A stretch of 64,000 bases of DNA, taken from Nocardioidaceae bacterium (lineage in GTDB: Bacteria; Actinomycetota; Actinomycetes; Propionibacteriales; Nocardioidaceae). The stretch covers positions 1 through 64,000 of the forward strand of contig JAUJOO010000006.1 of NCBI GenBank assembly GCA_030447585.1. Direction: 5' to 3'. The position numbers and the translations under genes were made by a program. Shown in pieces: positions 9,228-16,698 of the stretch (positions are counted from its first letter, which is position 1; the number at the start of each line of letters is the position of its first letter). Below the pieces are notes generated by a model. It did no database searches and was not told where the DNA came from. It worked only from the letters and a program-made list of their open reading frames with translations.

Positions 9228-9974
9228 GTGTTTCGGGGCTTCGGGACGCTGGTCAACGTCGCAGCCGTCGTGTTGGGGACAGGAATCGGCGTACTGGTCG
9301 GCCATCGGCTGCCGCAACGGACGCGCGACGTGGTGACCGACGCGCTTGGCCTCGTCACGCTCCTCATCGCCGCGACGTCGGTGACCGTCGTGGCAGACAA
9401 GGCCTTGTCGGACGCGGTGGGTGGCTCGGCGCCGGTGCTGATCGTTCTCGGCTCCCTGCTCCTGGGTGGGATCACTGGGTCGTTGTTACGCATCGAACAA
9501 CGGCTCGTCGGCTTCGGCGGCTTTTTGCAGTCCCGCCTCACGCGCGACCGGCCGTCTGTGGAGCGTCGCCGCTTCGTCGAGGGGTTCGTCACGGCCTCGA
9601 TGCTCTTCTGCGTTGGGCCGTTGACGGTCCTCGGATCCTTGTCGGACGGCTTGGGCAACGGTGCCGACCAGCTGGTGCTCAAGTCCGTGCTGGACGGATT
9701 CGCCTCGATCGCGTTCGCTGCCTCCTTCGGCTGGGGGGTTGCAGCCTCGGCATTGGTGGTACTTGCGGTCCAGGGCTCTCTCACCTTGCTGGGTGCGGTG
9801 TTGGGATCCTTTCTGCCTGACGCCCATGTGTCGGCCCTGACCGCCACCGGCGGCCTCTTGCTGGTCGGGGTCGGCCTGCGCCTGCTGCAGCTCAAGCAGG
9901 TGCCGGTCGGGGATCTGCTGCCGGCTTTGGTCGTCGCCCCGCTCCTCACTCAGGCCGTCGTCATGGTGCGCTGA
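9228..9974 (+). CDS. DUF554-family membrane protein
   Basis: 248 residues. The GTG at 9228 is chosen because a near-perfect AAAGGAGG sits 4 nt upstream, and the protein then starts with the family's usual hydrophobic helix (GTLVNVAAVVLGTGIGVLVG). About six further hydrophobic segments follow, with the family pattern GSLLLGGITGSLLRIE, then FVTASMLFCVGPLTVLGS and DGFASIAFAASFGWGVA. DUF554 (YdfK/YqgA) proteins are membrane proteins of unconfirmed function. The upstream 175 nt show no gene. An in-frame extension to 9087 is rejected as low-quality coding sequence. Confidence 0.88.
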   Translation: MFRGFGTLVNVAAVVLGTGIGVLVGHRLPQRTRDVVTDALGLVTLLIAATSVTVVADKALSDAVGGSAPVLIVLGSLLLGGITGSLLRIEQRLVGFGGFLQSRLTRDRPSVERRRFVEGFVTASMLFCVGPLTVLGSLSDGLGNGADQLVLKSVLDGFASIAFAASFGWGVAASALVVLAVQGSLTLLGAVLGSFLPDAHVSALTATGGLLLVGVGLRLLQLKQVPVGDLLPALVVAPLLTQAVVMVR

Positions 9975-10115
9975 GGTAGCCTCTGCGCAGCGAAGTCCGG
10001 TACGACGACGGCTAAGTCGGTATGCTCCGCCCAGGAGACGCCCTTCTGGCGGACGCGATACAGTCCGGCTCTGGACGTCCCCTCAGACCTCGGCAGACAG
10101 CGACAGGAGCCACCG

Positions 10116-11501
10116 GTGCGAGTCCGCGTTACCGCCGTTTCTGCACTGTTTCTTGGCGTGCTCATCGCGATCCTCGTAGGCGGTGCGGCTCAGGCTGGCG
10201 GCGTCCGCGCGGCCTCCGGCAACCCCGCCGACCTGACGGAGGCTGCGGCACCGAAGTGTCCACGTGAGAAGATCGCGTCGAAGGATGACGTCATCCAGAT
10301 CGTCGGCCAGCTCAGTGACACTCGCACGGATCCGTGCACGCCGGTCAGTGGTGTCAAGATCTCCGTGGAGGACGCCGAAAATGGAGAAGTCATCGGTGAG
10401 GCCACGACGGGTGAGGACGGCACCTTCGTCGTTCCTCTCCCGGGCGCGGCTATCGACAACCTCGGGAGAACCGTCACCGTCAAGATCGACGAGGGCTCGC
10501 TCCCAAAGGGCTCCGTCCTGACAGACCCGTCGGACGTCGAGAACACGAAGAGGATCGTCATCGAGGGCAACATCAGCTTCACCTTCCCGATCGGGCCGGA
10601 CCCCAGCCCGCCGACCCCGGTGTGGCAGCGCGTGATCCAGCTTCTTGTCACTGGCCTGATCTTCAGCTCCATGCTGGCTCTCGGCGCGCTCGGTTTGTCG
10701 ATGATCTTCGGCACCACCGGACTGACGAACTTTGCGCACGGCGAGCTTGTCACCTTCGGGGCCCTGGTCGCTTTCGCCTTCGACGCCGGCGTCGGCCTCC
10801 CGGTGCTCGTGGCAGGCGTTCTCGCGGTGGTCGTCTCAGGTGCGTTCGGCTACGCGCAGGACGCTGCGCTCTGGCGACCGCTGCGCCGCCGGGGAACGGG
10901 CCTGATCGCGATGATGATCGTGACGATTGGCCTGTCGATCTTCCTTCGCAGCCTCTACCAGTACTTCGCCGGGAGTGACAACCACAACTACTCGCAGTAC
11001 GCGACAGTCGAGCCGTTCTCCGTCGGACCCGTCGACGTGACACCGAAGGAGCTGCTCGTCACGCTGCTGGCGGTGGTGGTGCTGGTTGCCGTAACGCAAG
11101 CACTTCAGCGGACCCGGATGGGCAAGGCGACGCGAGCAGTCGCGGACAACCCGGCACTCGCTTCGGCCTCCGGCATCAACGTCGAGCGGGTGATCTCCGT
11201 GGTCTGGATCGGTGGCACTGCCCTCGCCGGACTGTCGGGTTTCCTGCTCGGAATGACGCAGGGCTTCGACTTCCAGCTGGGTTTCAAGATCCTGCTGCTG
11301 ATCTTCGCCGCGGTGATCCTCGGCGGTCTAGGTACGATCTGGGGAGCCATCGTCGGAAGTGTCGTGGTGGGTGTGTTCATCGAGCTTTCGACGCTGGTCA
11401 TCCCGTCAGAGCTCAAGTTCGCCGGTGCTCTGGCGGTGCTCATCGTCGTGATGTTGTTTCGACCACAAGGCATGCTGGGCCGCGCCGAGCGCGTCGGCTG
11501 A
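10116..11501 (+). CDS. livH: Branched-chain amino-acid ABC permease LivH with N-terminal extracytoplasmic domain
   Basis: 461 residues, about 160 longer than a usual LivH. Residues 1-33 look like a signal peptide or first helix (ALFLGVLIAILVGGAAQA). Residues 45-165 form a soluble region with two cysteines (48 and 74) and the pattern of a carboxypeptidase-regulatory-like beta-sandwich (PVSGVKISVEDAENGEVIG, then TTGEDGTFVVPLP), ending in a Pro-rich linker. From residue 168 the classical LivH permease runs to the end, with GLTNFAHGELVTFGA and IFAAVILGGLGTIWGAIVGS. GTG start with AGGAG upstream. First gene of the livHMGF operon. The added domain may contact the binding protein or the wall, which is inference. 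Confidence 0.93.
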   Translation: MRVRVTAVSALFLGVLIAILVGGAAQAGGVRAASGNPADLTEAAAPKCPREKIASKDDVIQIVGQLSDTRTDPCTPVSGVKISVEDAENGEVIGEATTGEDGTFVVPLPGAAIDNLGRTVTVKIDEGSLPKGSVLTDPSDVENTKRIVIEGNISFTFPIGPDPSPPTPVWQRVIQLLVTGLIFSSMLALGALGLSMIFGTTGLTNFAHGELVTFGALVAFAFDAGVGLPVLVAGVLAVVVSGAFGYAQDAALWRPLRRRGTGLIAMMIVTIGLSIFLRSLYQYFAGSDNHNYSQYATVEPFSVGPVDVTPKELLVTLLAVVVLVAVTQALQRTRMGKATRAVADNPALASASGINVERVISVVWIGGTALAGLSGFLLGMTQGFDFQLGFKILLLIFAAVILGGLGTIWGAIVGSVVVGVFIELSTLVIPSELKFAGALAVLIVVMLFRPQGMLGRAERVG

Positions 11502-11516
11502 GGTGAGGAGGGTGAC

Positions 11517-12509
11517 GTGGACATCGCGAACCAGCTGACCCTGGCCCTCGAGCAGGCGTTCGGGCCGTCGGCGATCATCATCTGCCTGGCCGCCATCGGT
11601 CTCAACGTCCACTTCGGTTACACCGGCCTGCTGAACTTCGGCCAGGCGGGCTTCATGGCTGTCGCCGGCTACGGCGTCGCTTCCATCGTTTCCACCTGGG
11701 GGTTCAGTTTCTGGTTAGGGCTCCTCGTGGGTCTTGCTCTGACCGTGGTACTGGCGCTGCTGCTGGGAATCCCGACGTTGCGGCTGCGTGCCGACTACCT
11801 CGCGATCGTCACCATTGCCGCGGCGGAGATCATCCGCTTCGTCGTCGGGGCCTCCAGCCTGCGCGGCTACTTCGGCGGGCAGGACGGGCTACAGCAGTAC
11901 ACCGGGAGCTTTTTCGCCCTCAACCCCTACAGTTCACAGATGGGGGGGCTGGGACTGTCGTGGAGCAAAGCCGACTTCTGGATCATGACGGTCGGCTGGG
12001 GTCTCGTGGTGCTCTTCAGCCTGATGATCTTCCTGCTGATGAGGAGCCCTTGGGGCCGTGTGCTCAAAGGCATCCGCGAGGACGAGGATGCCGTCCGCAG
12101 CCTCGGGAAGAACGTCTACGCCTACAAGATGCAGTCGCTGGTCATCGGTGGCGTCATCGGTGGTTTCGCGGGATTCGTCTCGGGCCTCTACCAGTCGGTC
12201 CAACCGACCAACTTCGCCACTGACATCACCTTTTTCGCCTACACCGTTCTGCTGCTGGGAGGTGCCGCTCGTGTCCTGGGGCCGCTCGCGGGTGCAGTGA
12301 TCTTCTGGTTCCTCATCAGCTTCCTCGACAACTTCTTCTCCGCCGCCACCAGCGGAGACAACCCGCTGATCCCAACCGCGCTCATGAGCCACCAGCAGGC
12401 AAGCCTGATGCGGTTCGTCTTCCTGGGGGTGGCTTTGATGCTGTTGATGATCTACCGACCTCAGGGCATTTTCGGAGACAGAAGGGAGCTGGCCATCGAT
12501 GGCCGCTGA
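11517..12509 (+). CDS. livM: Branched-chain amino-acid ABC permease LivM
   Basis: 330 residues, the second membrane subunit of the HAAT-family importer. It has about eight to ten hydrophobic segments. GYTGLLNFGQAGFMAVAGYG is the LivM signature, and LGIPTLRLRADYLAIVTIAA is the conserved cytoplasmic-loop region. SPWGRVLKGIREDEDAVRSL is the coupling segment that contacts the ATPases. GTG start 15 nt after livH, with GAGGAGG upstream. It overlaps livG by 11 nt, so translational coupling is likely. Confidence 0.96.
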   Translation: MDIANQLTLALEQAFGPSAIIICLAAIGLNVHFGYTGLLNFGQAGFMAVAGYGVASIVSTWGFSFWLGLLVGLALTVVLALLLGIPTLRLRADYLAIVTIAAAEIIRFVVGASSLRGYFGGQDGLQQYTGSFFALNPYSSQMGGLGLSWSKADFWIMTVGWGLVVLFSLMIFLLMRSPWGRVLKGIREDEDAVRSLGKNVYAYKMQSLVIGGVIGGFAGFVSGLYQSVQPTNFATDITFFAYTVLLLGGAARVLGPLAGAVIFWFLISFLDNFFSAATSGDNPLIPTALMSHQQASLMRFVFLGVALMLLMIYRPQGIFGDRRELAIDGR

Positions 12510-13443
12510 CACCCCGACAGCGGCCGAGGACATGTCGACCGTGGCGCGCCAAGGACTGGTCGACGTCGAGCATCAGCCGGGAGCCAAGAAGCCCGACCCG
12601 ATAGTCGTCGCCGACAAGGTCGTCCGAAAGTTCGGCGGTCTTACCGCCGTCGACGTCGAGCATCTGGAGATCCAACGCGGGGTCATCACTGCCTTGATCG
12701 GCCCCAACGGTGCCGGAAAGACCACGTTCTTCAACGTGCTGACGGGTTTCGACCGGCCCGACGACGGGAAATGGTCGTTCGGAGGCAAGGACATCCAGGG
12801 CTTGTCGGCGTACCAGGTGGCACGACTTGGGATGGTCCGCACGTTCCAGCTCACGAAGGTGCTGTCTCGGCTGAGCGTCATCGAGAACATGCTCCTTGGC
12901 GCGACCGGCCAATCAGGGGAGAGCATCTGGCAAGCGATGTTGCGGCCGCTCTGGGGACAGCAGGAGCGCGACAACACCGAGCGTGCCGACGCTCTCCTCA
13001 AGCGGTTCCAGCTCGATGCCAAACGCGAGGACTTCGCCGGCTCGCTGTCAGGAGGCCAGCGCAAGCTGCTCGAGGTGGCGCGATCCCTCATGGTGGAGCC
13101 CGAGCTGGTGATGCTCGACGAACCGATGGCCGGGGTCAACCCGGCGTTGAAGCAGTCGCTGCTGGGACATGTGAAGTCTTTGCGGGAGGACGGGATGACG
13201 GTCTTCTTCGTCGAGCATGACATGGACGTGGTGCGCGACATCTCCGACTGGGTGATCGTGATGGCTCAGGGACGGATCATCTCCGAGGGTCCGCCTGAAG
13301 CTGTGATGTCCGACCAGCGGGTGATCGACGCCTACCTCGGCGCCCACCACGACGCAGCGCTCAGCGTCGAGGACGAAGACGCAATTCTGGCCGCCGCACG
13401 GGAAGAGATCGAGGCCGCAGAGGAGCAGGAAAGTCATGGCTGA
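12499..13443 (+). CDS. livG: Branched-chain amino-acid ABC ATP-binding protein LivG
   Basis: 314 residues. The first 35 are a hydrophilic extension not needed for the fold, so a later start is possible. The nucleotide-binding domain starts at about residue 36 with VVRKFGGLTAVDVEHLE. Walker A is GPNGAGKTTFFN, the signature is LSGGQRKLLEVARSL, Walker B is LVMLDEPMAG, and the H-loop is FVEHDMDVV. The LivG C-terminal arm ends in VIDAYLGA plus an acidic tail. It overlaps livM by 11 nt and livF by 8 nt. It pairs with LivF to drive amino-acid uptake. Confidence 0.97.
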   Translation: MAADTPTAAEDMSTVARQGLVDVEHQPGAKKPDPIVVADKVVRKFGGLTAVDVEHLEIQRGVITALIGPNGAGKTTFFNVLTGFDRPDDGKWSFGGKDIQGLSAYQVARLGMVRTFQLTKVLSRLSVIENMLLGATGQSGESIWQAMLRPLWGQQERDNTERADALLKRFQLDAKREDFAGSLSGGQRKLLEVARSLMVEPELVMLDEPMAGVNPALKQSLLGHVKSLREDGMTVFFVEHDMDVVRDISDWVIVMAQGRIISEGPPEAVMSDQRVIDAYLGAHHDAALSVEDEDAILAAAREEIEAAEEQESHG

Positions 13444-14206
13444 GGACGATGCGACCCACCGCGACACGCACGTGTCGGTGTCCGACGGGGCGGTGCTTCG
13501 TGCCGACGAGCTCGTCGCCGGCTACCTCCCCGGCGTCAACATCCTCAACGGTGCCGAGGTGTACTGCCAGGAAGGGGAGCTTGTCGGGATCATCGGGCCG
13601 AACGGCGCGGGCAAGTCGACGCTGCTGAAGGCGCTCTTCGGTCTGGTCAAGGTCAGCTCCGGGACGGTGAGGCTGAAGGGCGAGGACGTGACGAACCAGC
13701 GGGCCGATGTGCTCGTGTCGGCTGGCATCGGCTTCGTACCTCAGTCAAACAACGTGTTTCCCTCACTCACCATCGAAGAAAACCTCCAGATGGGCAGCTA
13801 TCAGAAACCGAAGGTCTTCAAGAAGCGGTTCGAGTTCGTCGCGTCCTTGTTCCCTACCCTTGCCGAGCGCCGGCAGCAGCGAGCCGGCTCCCTGTCGGGC
13901 GGCGAGCGGCAGATGGTTGCCATGGGGCGGGCGCTCATGATGGAGCCGTCGGTACTGCTGCTCGACGAGCCTTCAGCGGGCCTCTCGCCCGTCATGCAGG
14001 ACGAGGTCTTCGTGCAGACCCGTCGCATCAACCGCGCGGGAGTCTCGGTGATCATGGTGGAGCAGAACGCGCGACGCTGCCTGCAGATCTGCGACCGTGG
14101 CTACGTGCTCGACCAGGGCCGCAACGCCTACACCGCACGCGGCAAGGACCTGATGAACGACCCCAAGGTGATCGAGCTGTACCTCGGAACCCTCGCGAAG
14201 GCCTGA
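13436..14206 (+). CDS. livF: Branched-chain amino-acid ABC ATP-binding protein LivF
   Basis: 256 residues, the second ATPase of the importer. Walker A is GPNGAGKSTLLKALFG, the Q-loop region is GFVPQSNNVFPSLTIEENL, the signature is LSGGERQMVAMGRAL, Walker B is VLLLDEPSAGLSP, and the H-loop region is VIMVEQNARR, with Gln at the switch position as is normal for LivF. It ends in VIELYLG as usual. It starts inside the end of livG (8-nt overlap) and is the last gene of the rightward operon, followed directly by a strong inverted repeat. Confidence 0.97.
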   Translation: MAEDDATHRDTHVSVSDGAVLRADELVAGYLPGVNILNGAEVYCQEGELVGIIGPNGAGKSTLLKALFGLVKVSSGTVRLKGEDVTNQRADVLVSAGIGFVPQSNNVFPSLTIEENLQMGSYQKPKVFKKRFEFVASLFPTLAERRQQRAGSLSGGERQMVAMGRALMMEPSVLLLDEPSAGLSPVMQDEVFVQTRRINRAGVSVIMVEQNARRCLQICDRGYVLDQGRNAYTARGKDLMNDPKVIELYLGTLAKA

Positions 14207-14220
14207 CATACAGACCACCC

Positions 14221-14254
14221 GGAAGGGCCCGACCGTCTCTGGTCGAGCCCTTCC
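14221..14254. terminator. Bidirectional terminator-like hairpin between livF and livK
   Basis: GGAAGGGC and GACC on the left pair with GGTC and GCCCTTCC on the right around the loop GTCTCT, with a 2-nt internal mismatch on each side. It lies 14 nt after the livF stop and 20 nt before the end of the convergent livK, so it can serve both transcripts. There is no long T tract, as is common in high-GC actinobacteria. Confidence 0.75.
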
Positions 14255-14274
14255 TGAGGCCTTAGGTTGGACGA

Positions 14275-15579
14275 TCAGATCACGCCGGTGACGTAATCCA
14301 GGTTGGAGAACTTGTTGTCGGGACCGTACTGGAAGATACCAATGGTGGCCTTCGAGGGGCTGCCGGTCTCGTTGAGGTCGACCGGGCCAGAGACACCGTC
14401 GTAGTCGATGTCCTCACCCTGTCCCAACAGGTCAACGCACTCCGAGTACTCGGTGCACTTCGTACCGCCCTCGGAGATCTCGATGAGCTTGGACGCGATC
14501 GGCTTGCCAGCGTCGTCCTGGGCAGCCGTAGCCGCGAGCGCCGACATGATGGTCGCGTCGTAGGACTCAGGACCGTAGGTGAACTCCTCGAGGTCCGGAT
14601 CCACCTTCAGCAGACGTTGCTTGAAGTCGTTGGTCAGCTCCGCTCCCGGGTAGGTCGCCTTGACTGTGTCGAGGGTGCCCCGGTCGAAGTCCCCCGAGTA
14701 GTCGGCGGTGTTGCCGTCCACGAAATAGACCTGGACATCTTGCGGACCGATGCCCTTGGCGATCATCTGCGGGATGATCTTGGTCGTCTCGCTGAAGGCG
14801 ATGAGGACCACCGCGTCGGGGTTGGTGGCAGCGACCTTGTTGACTTCGGCGGTGAAGTTGGAGGCATCGGCCGAGTAGAGCGTCTTCGTGGCGACCGTGG
14901 AGCCACCCTCCTCGATGCCCTTCGCCGTCTGGTCCGCGAGCGCCTCCCCATAGGAGTCCTGGCGGGCCAGGATTGCGACGTTCTTGTGCCCGTCCTCCAC
15001 CACCGTGTTCGCCAGGACGGCACCTTGCAGCACATCCGAGGGCGCGGTGCGGAAGTAGAGACCCTTGTCCTTGTACGTGTCGAAGGCCGTCGACGTGTTC
15101 GCGGGCGAGAAGTGCACGACGCCCGCGTTGATGATCTTGTCGATGACGCTGAGCGACACGCTGGACGATGCTGCTCCGATGATGACGTCGACGTCCTGGT
15201 TGAGCAGCTTGTCCACCGAGGCGGGCGCGATGTTCGGTGTGCCGTCACCCGAGTCAGCCTCGACGTGTTTCACGTCCTCGCCGTTGACCCCGCCGGCGGC
15301 GTTGATGTCTTGGACCGCCATGTCAACGCCTGCGATCTCAGGTGGGCCGAGGAAGGCAAGGTCGCCGGTTGTCGGAAGCAGCGAGCCCACCACGAGCGTC
15401 CCGTCGCCGGTGGGCTCCGGCGCGGCGGACGTCGTTGTGGTCTCCGACCCCGTGGTCGTGTCGGTGGGTGTGTCGGCCGGTTCTGGGGTGGGTTCTTCTT
15501 CTTGGGCGCACGAGCTGAGGACCAGCGCAGCAGTAGCTGCGAGGACCGCGAAGCGCGTGGCAAGCGTTGGGCGAGTCAA
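14275..15579 (-). CDS. livK: Branched-chain amino-acid ABC substrate-binding lipoprotein
   Basis: 434 residues. The N-terminus has a signal peptide with a lipobox (LVLSSC) and then an acidic Thr/Pro/Glu-rich linker to about residue 60. The mature part is a periplasmic-binding type I fold: LVVGSLLPTTGDLAFLGPPE, VDMAVQDINAAGGVNG, and AILARQDSYGEALADQTA in the second lobe. It should be anchored in the membrane by Lgt and LspA and deliver ligands to LivHM. The start is TTG with GGAGG at normal spacing. It is convergent with livHMGF rather than part of the operon, so its amount can be set separately. The exact ligand (Leu/Ile/Val or an amide) is not readable. Confidence 0.93.
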   Translation of the reverse strand: MTRPTLATRFAVLAATAALVLSSCAQEEEPTPEPADTPTDTTTGSETTTTSAAPEPTGDGTLVVGSLLPTTGDLAFLGPPEIAGVDMAVQDINAAGGVNGEDVKHVEADSGDGTPNIAPASVDKLLNQDVDVIIGAASSSVSLSVIDKIINAGVVHFSPANTSTAFDTYKDKGLYFRTAPSDVLQGAVLANTVVEDGHKNVAILARQDSYGEALADQTAKGIEEGGSTVATKTLYSADASNFTAEVNKVAATNPDAVVLIAFSETTKIIPQMIAKGIGPQDVQVYFVDGNTADYSGDFDRGTLDTVKATYPGAELTNDFKQRLLKVDPDLEEFTYGPESYDATIMSALAATAAQDDAGKPIASKLIEISEGGTKCTEYSECVDLLGQGEDIDYDGVSGPVDLNETGSPSKATIGIFQYGPDNKFSNLDYVTGVI

Positions 15580-15639
15580 TGTGCCCCTCCGTCTTGGGTT
15601 ATGGCCAGCCGAAGGTCGGCGGCGATACGTATGTGCAAC

Positions 15640-15930
15640 TTAGCGCGGAATGTTAGCGGACGTCAGCCCCTTGGCCGAGTCGAGCCTTGCTGTTGTCATT
15701 TCGTGACGTCGAGCCCCTGGCTCACCACGCCTTCGACAGGCCGTGGCGCCGGCGTCTCGGGCACGCTCCACCAGTTCGCGTTGGCTGAACGCGGCGAGTA
15801 TGACGACGGCGGCGAGGCGCTGCTTCGCGATCTGGGCCGCGGCAGAGATCCCGTCGAGCTTGGGCATCCTGACATCGAGCACGGCCAGATCTGGGCGCAG
15901 GTGGTGGACGAGCTCTGCGTCCGTGGTCAC
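15640..15930 (-). pseudogene. Remnant of ANTAR response regulator (pdtaR-like)
   Basis: About the first 64 residues (15930 down to 15739) match the middle of the receiver domain of the PdtaR antiterminator usually found between polA and pyk in actinobacteria: LRPDLAVLDVRMPKLDGISA (phospho-acceptor Asp in VLDV), VVILAAFSQRELVERARDAGA. The start of the receiver domain with its acidic pocket is missing, because an in-frame stop lies 9 nt upstream and a tRNA gene follows. After A-G-A-T-A the frame runs into unrelated residues where Y-L-V-K-P-F should be. The RNA-binding ANTAR domain is absent. It is a decayed gene. Confidence 0.78.
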
Positions 15931-15970
15931 ACGTGAAGTCTAACGACGCTGTATAGGATGTTGCCCAGTG

Positions 15971-16057
15971 GCCGGGATGGTGGAATCGGCAGACACGATG
16001 GCCTCAAAAGTCATTGTCCGACAGGACGTGCGGGTTCAAGTCCCGCTCCCGGCACCA
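15971..16057 (+). tRNA. tRNA-Leu (CAA)
   Basis: 87 nt including an encoded CCA. The acceptor stem pairs GCCGGGA with TCCCGGC. The D arm is GTG/CAC. The anticodon stem ATGGC/GTCAT holds the loop CTCAAAA with anticodon CAA, which reads UUG. A long variable arm (TGTCC/GGACG) makes it class II, as expected for leucine. The T arm is GCGGG TTCAAGT CCCGC. Confidence 0.95.
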
Positions 16058-16091
16058 TTCTGGCCACCTGTAGCGCCGAGTCGGGCGGTCG

Positions 16092-16337
16092 TCAGTGTTC
16101 GCTCTTGCGTGGCTCCGTCAGCGGCTGGTCGTCCGGTTGGTAGCGGGCCTCGGGATCCTCGTGGTCCTTACGCTCGAACAGATCCCGGTCGGCTTCCTCA
16201 AGGCTCTCCTGCCGGTCGTCGTACCCACCGTCGGCATGCTCAGTGTGCGCCTGAGCGACGATGTTGCCGTGCTCGTCGCTGTCAGGATCCGGGGAGCTGA
16301 CGGCGTGCTCGAGCGGCTCGTTACCTGTACTCGTCAT
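16092..16337 (-). CDS. Small acidic hypothetical protein
   Basis: 81 residues, highly charged, rich in Asp, Glu, His and Pro, with no hydrophobic segment and no cysteine. I do not recognise a family. The ATG at 16337 is preferred over the longer frame to 16481, whose extra part is Arg/Pro-rich and reads like non-coding high-GC sequence. It lies between tRNA-Leu and another small acidic frame on the same strand. It is probably a cytoplasmic disordered protein. Confidence 0.5.
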   Translation of the reverse strand: MTSTGNEPLEHAVSSPDPDSDEHGNIVAQAHTEHADGGYDDRQESLEEADRDLFERKDHEDPEARYQPDDQPLTEPRKSEH

Positions 16338-16377
16338 GCCGAGCGAGTACCCACGGCGCGACCAGGGAAACGCCCAC

Positions 16378-16542
16378 TCACTCGAAGGGCATGGTCGGGT
16401 TGCCCTCGGGCGGAGCGGTCGACGTCGCCTCCGAGTCCTGGTCGTCGTGCTCCGGGTCGACGCCGGTGCCGTCGTCGACACCCTCGTCGGCTTCGTCGTC
16501 AGTAGCGGTTGGGTCAGCGGGTTCGTCGTTCGACGTCGTCAT
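16378..16542 (-). CDS. Very small acidic hypothetical protein
   Basis: 54 residues starting MTTSNDEPADPTATDDE and ending PEGNPTMPFE. It is strongly acidic, with no membrane segment and no family recognised. The composition resembles the neighbouring 81-residue protein, so both could be disordered proteins of one operon. No clear ribosome-binding site is seen. The N-terminal extension of the frame to 16698 is not coding-like. Confidence 0.4.
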   Translation of the reverse strand: MTTSNDEPADPTATDDEADEGVDDGTGVDPEHDDQDSEATSTAPPEGNPTMPFE

Positions 16543-16698
16543 GGGCAGACCGTACACCCGGGCCGCCTGGCTGTACCGCCTGGCTGTAACAGCGAGCGGG
16601 TTGGCGGGTGACACCACCAGAGACCACGTCAGGGTGCCTCGTGCCCCTTCCACGGCGCAGACACCGGCTCGCCGCAAGGACAGCCCATGACCGGCCAC

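Noticed and set aside
14617-15936. 439-residue plus-strand frame
   Set aside because: It lies across the antisense of livK and the pdtaR remnant and shows no recognisable motif.
15971-16057. tRNA-Leu as an integration site
   Set aside because: No partial copy of the tRNA 3' end was noticed downstream, and no integrase is next to it.
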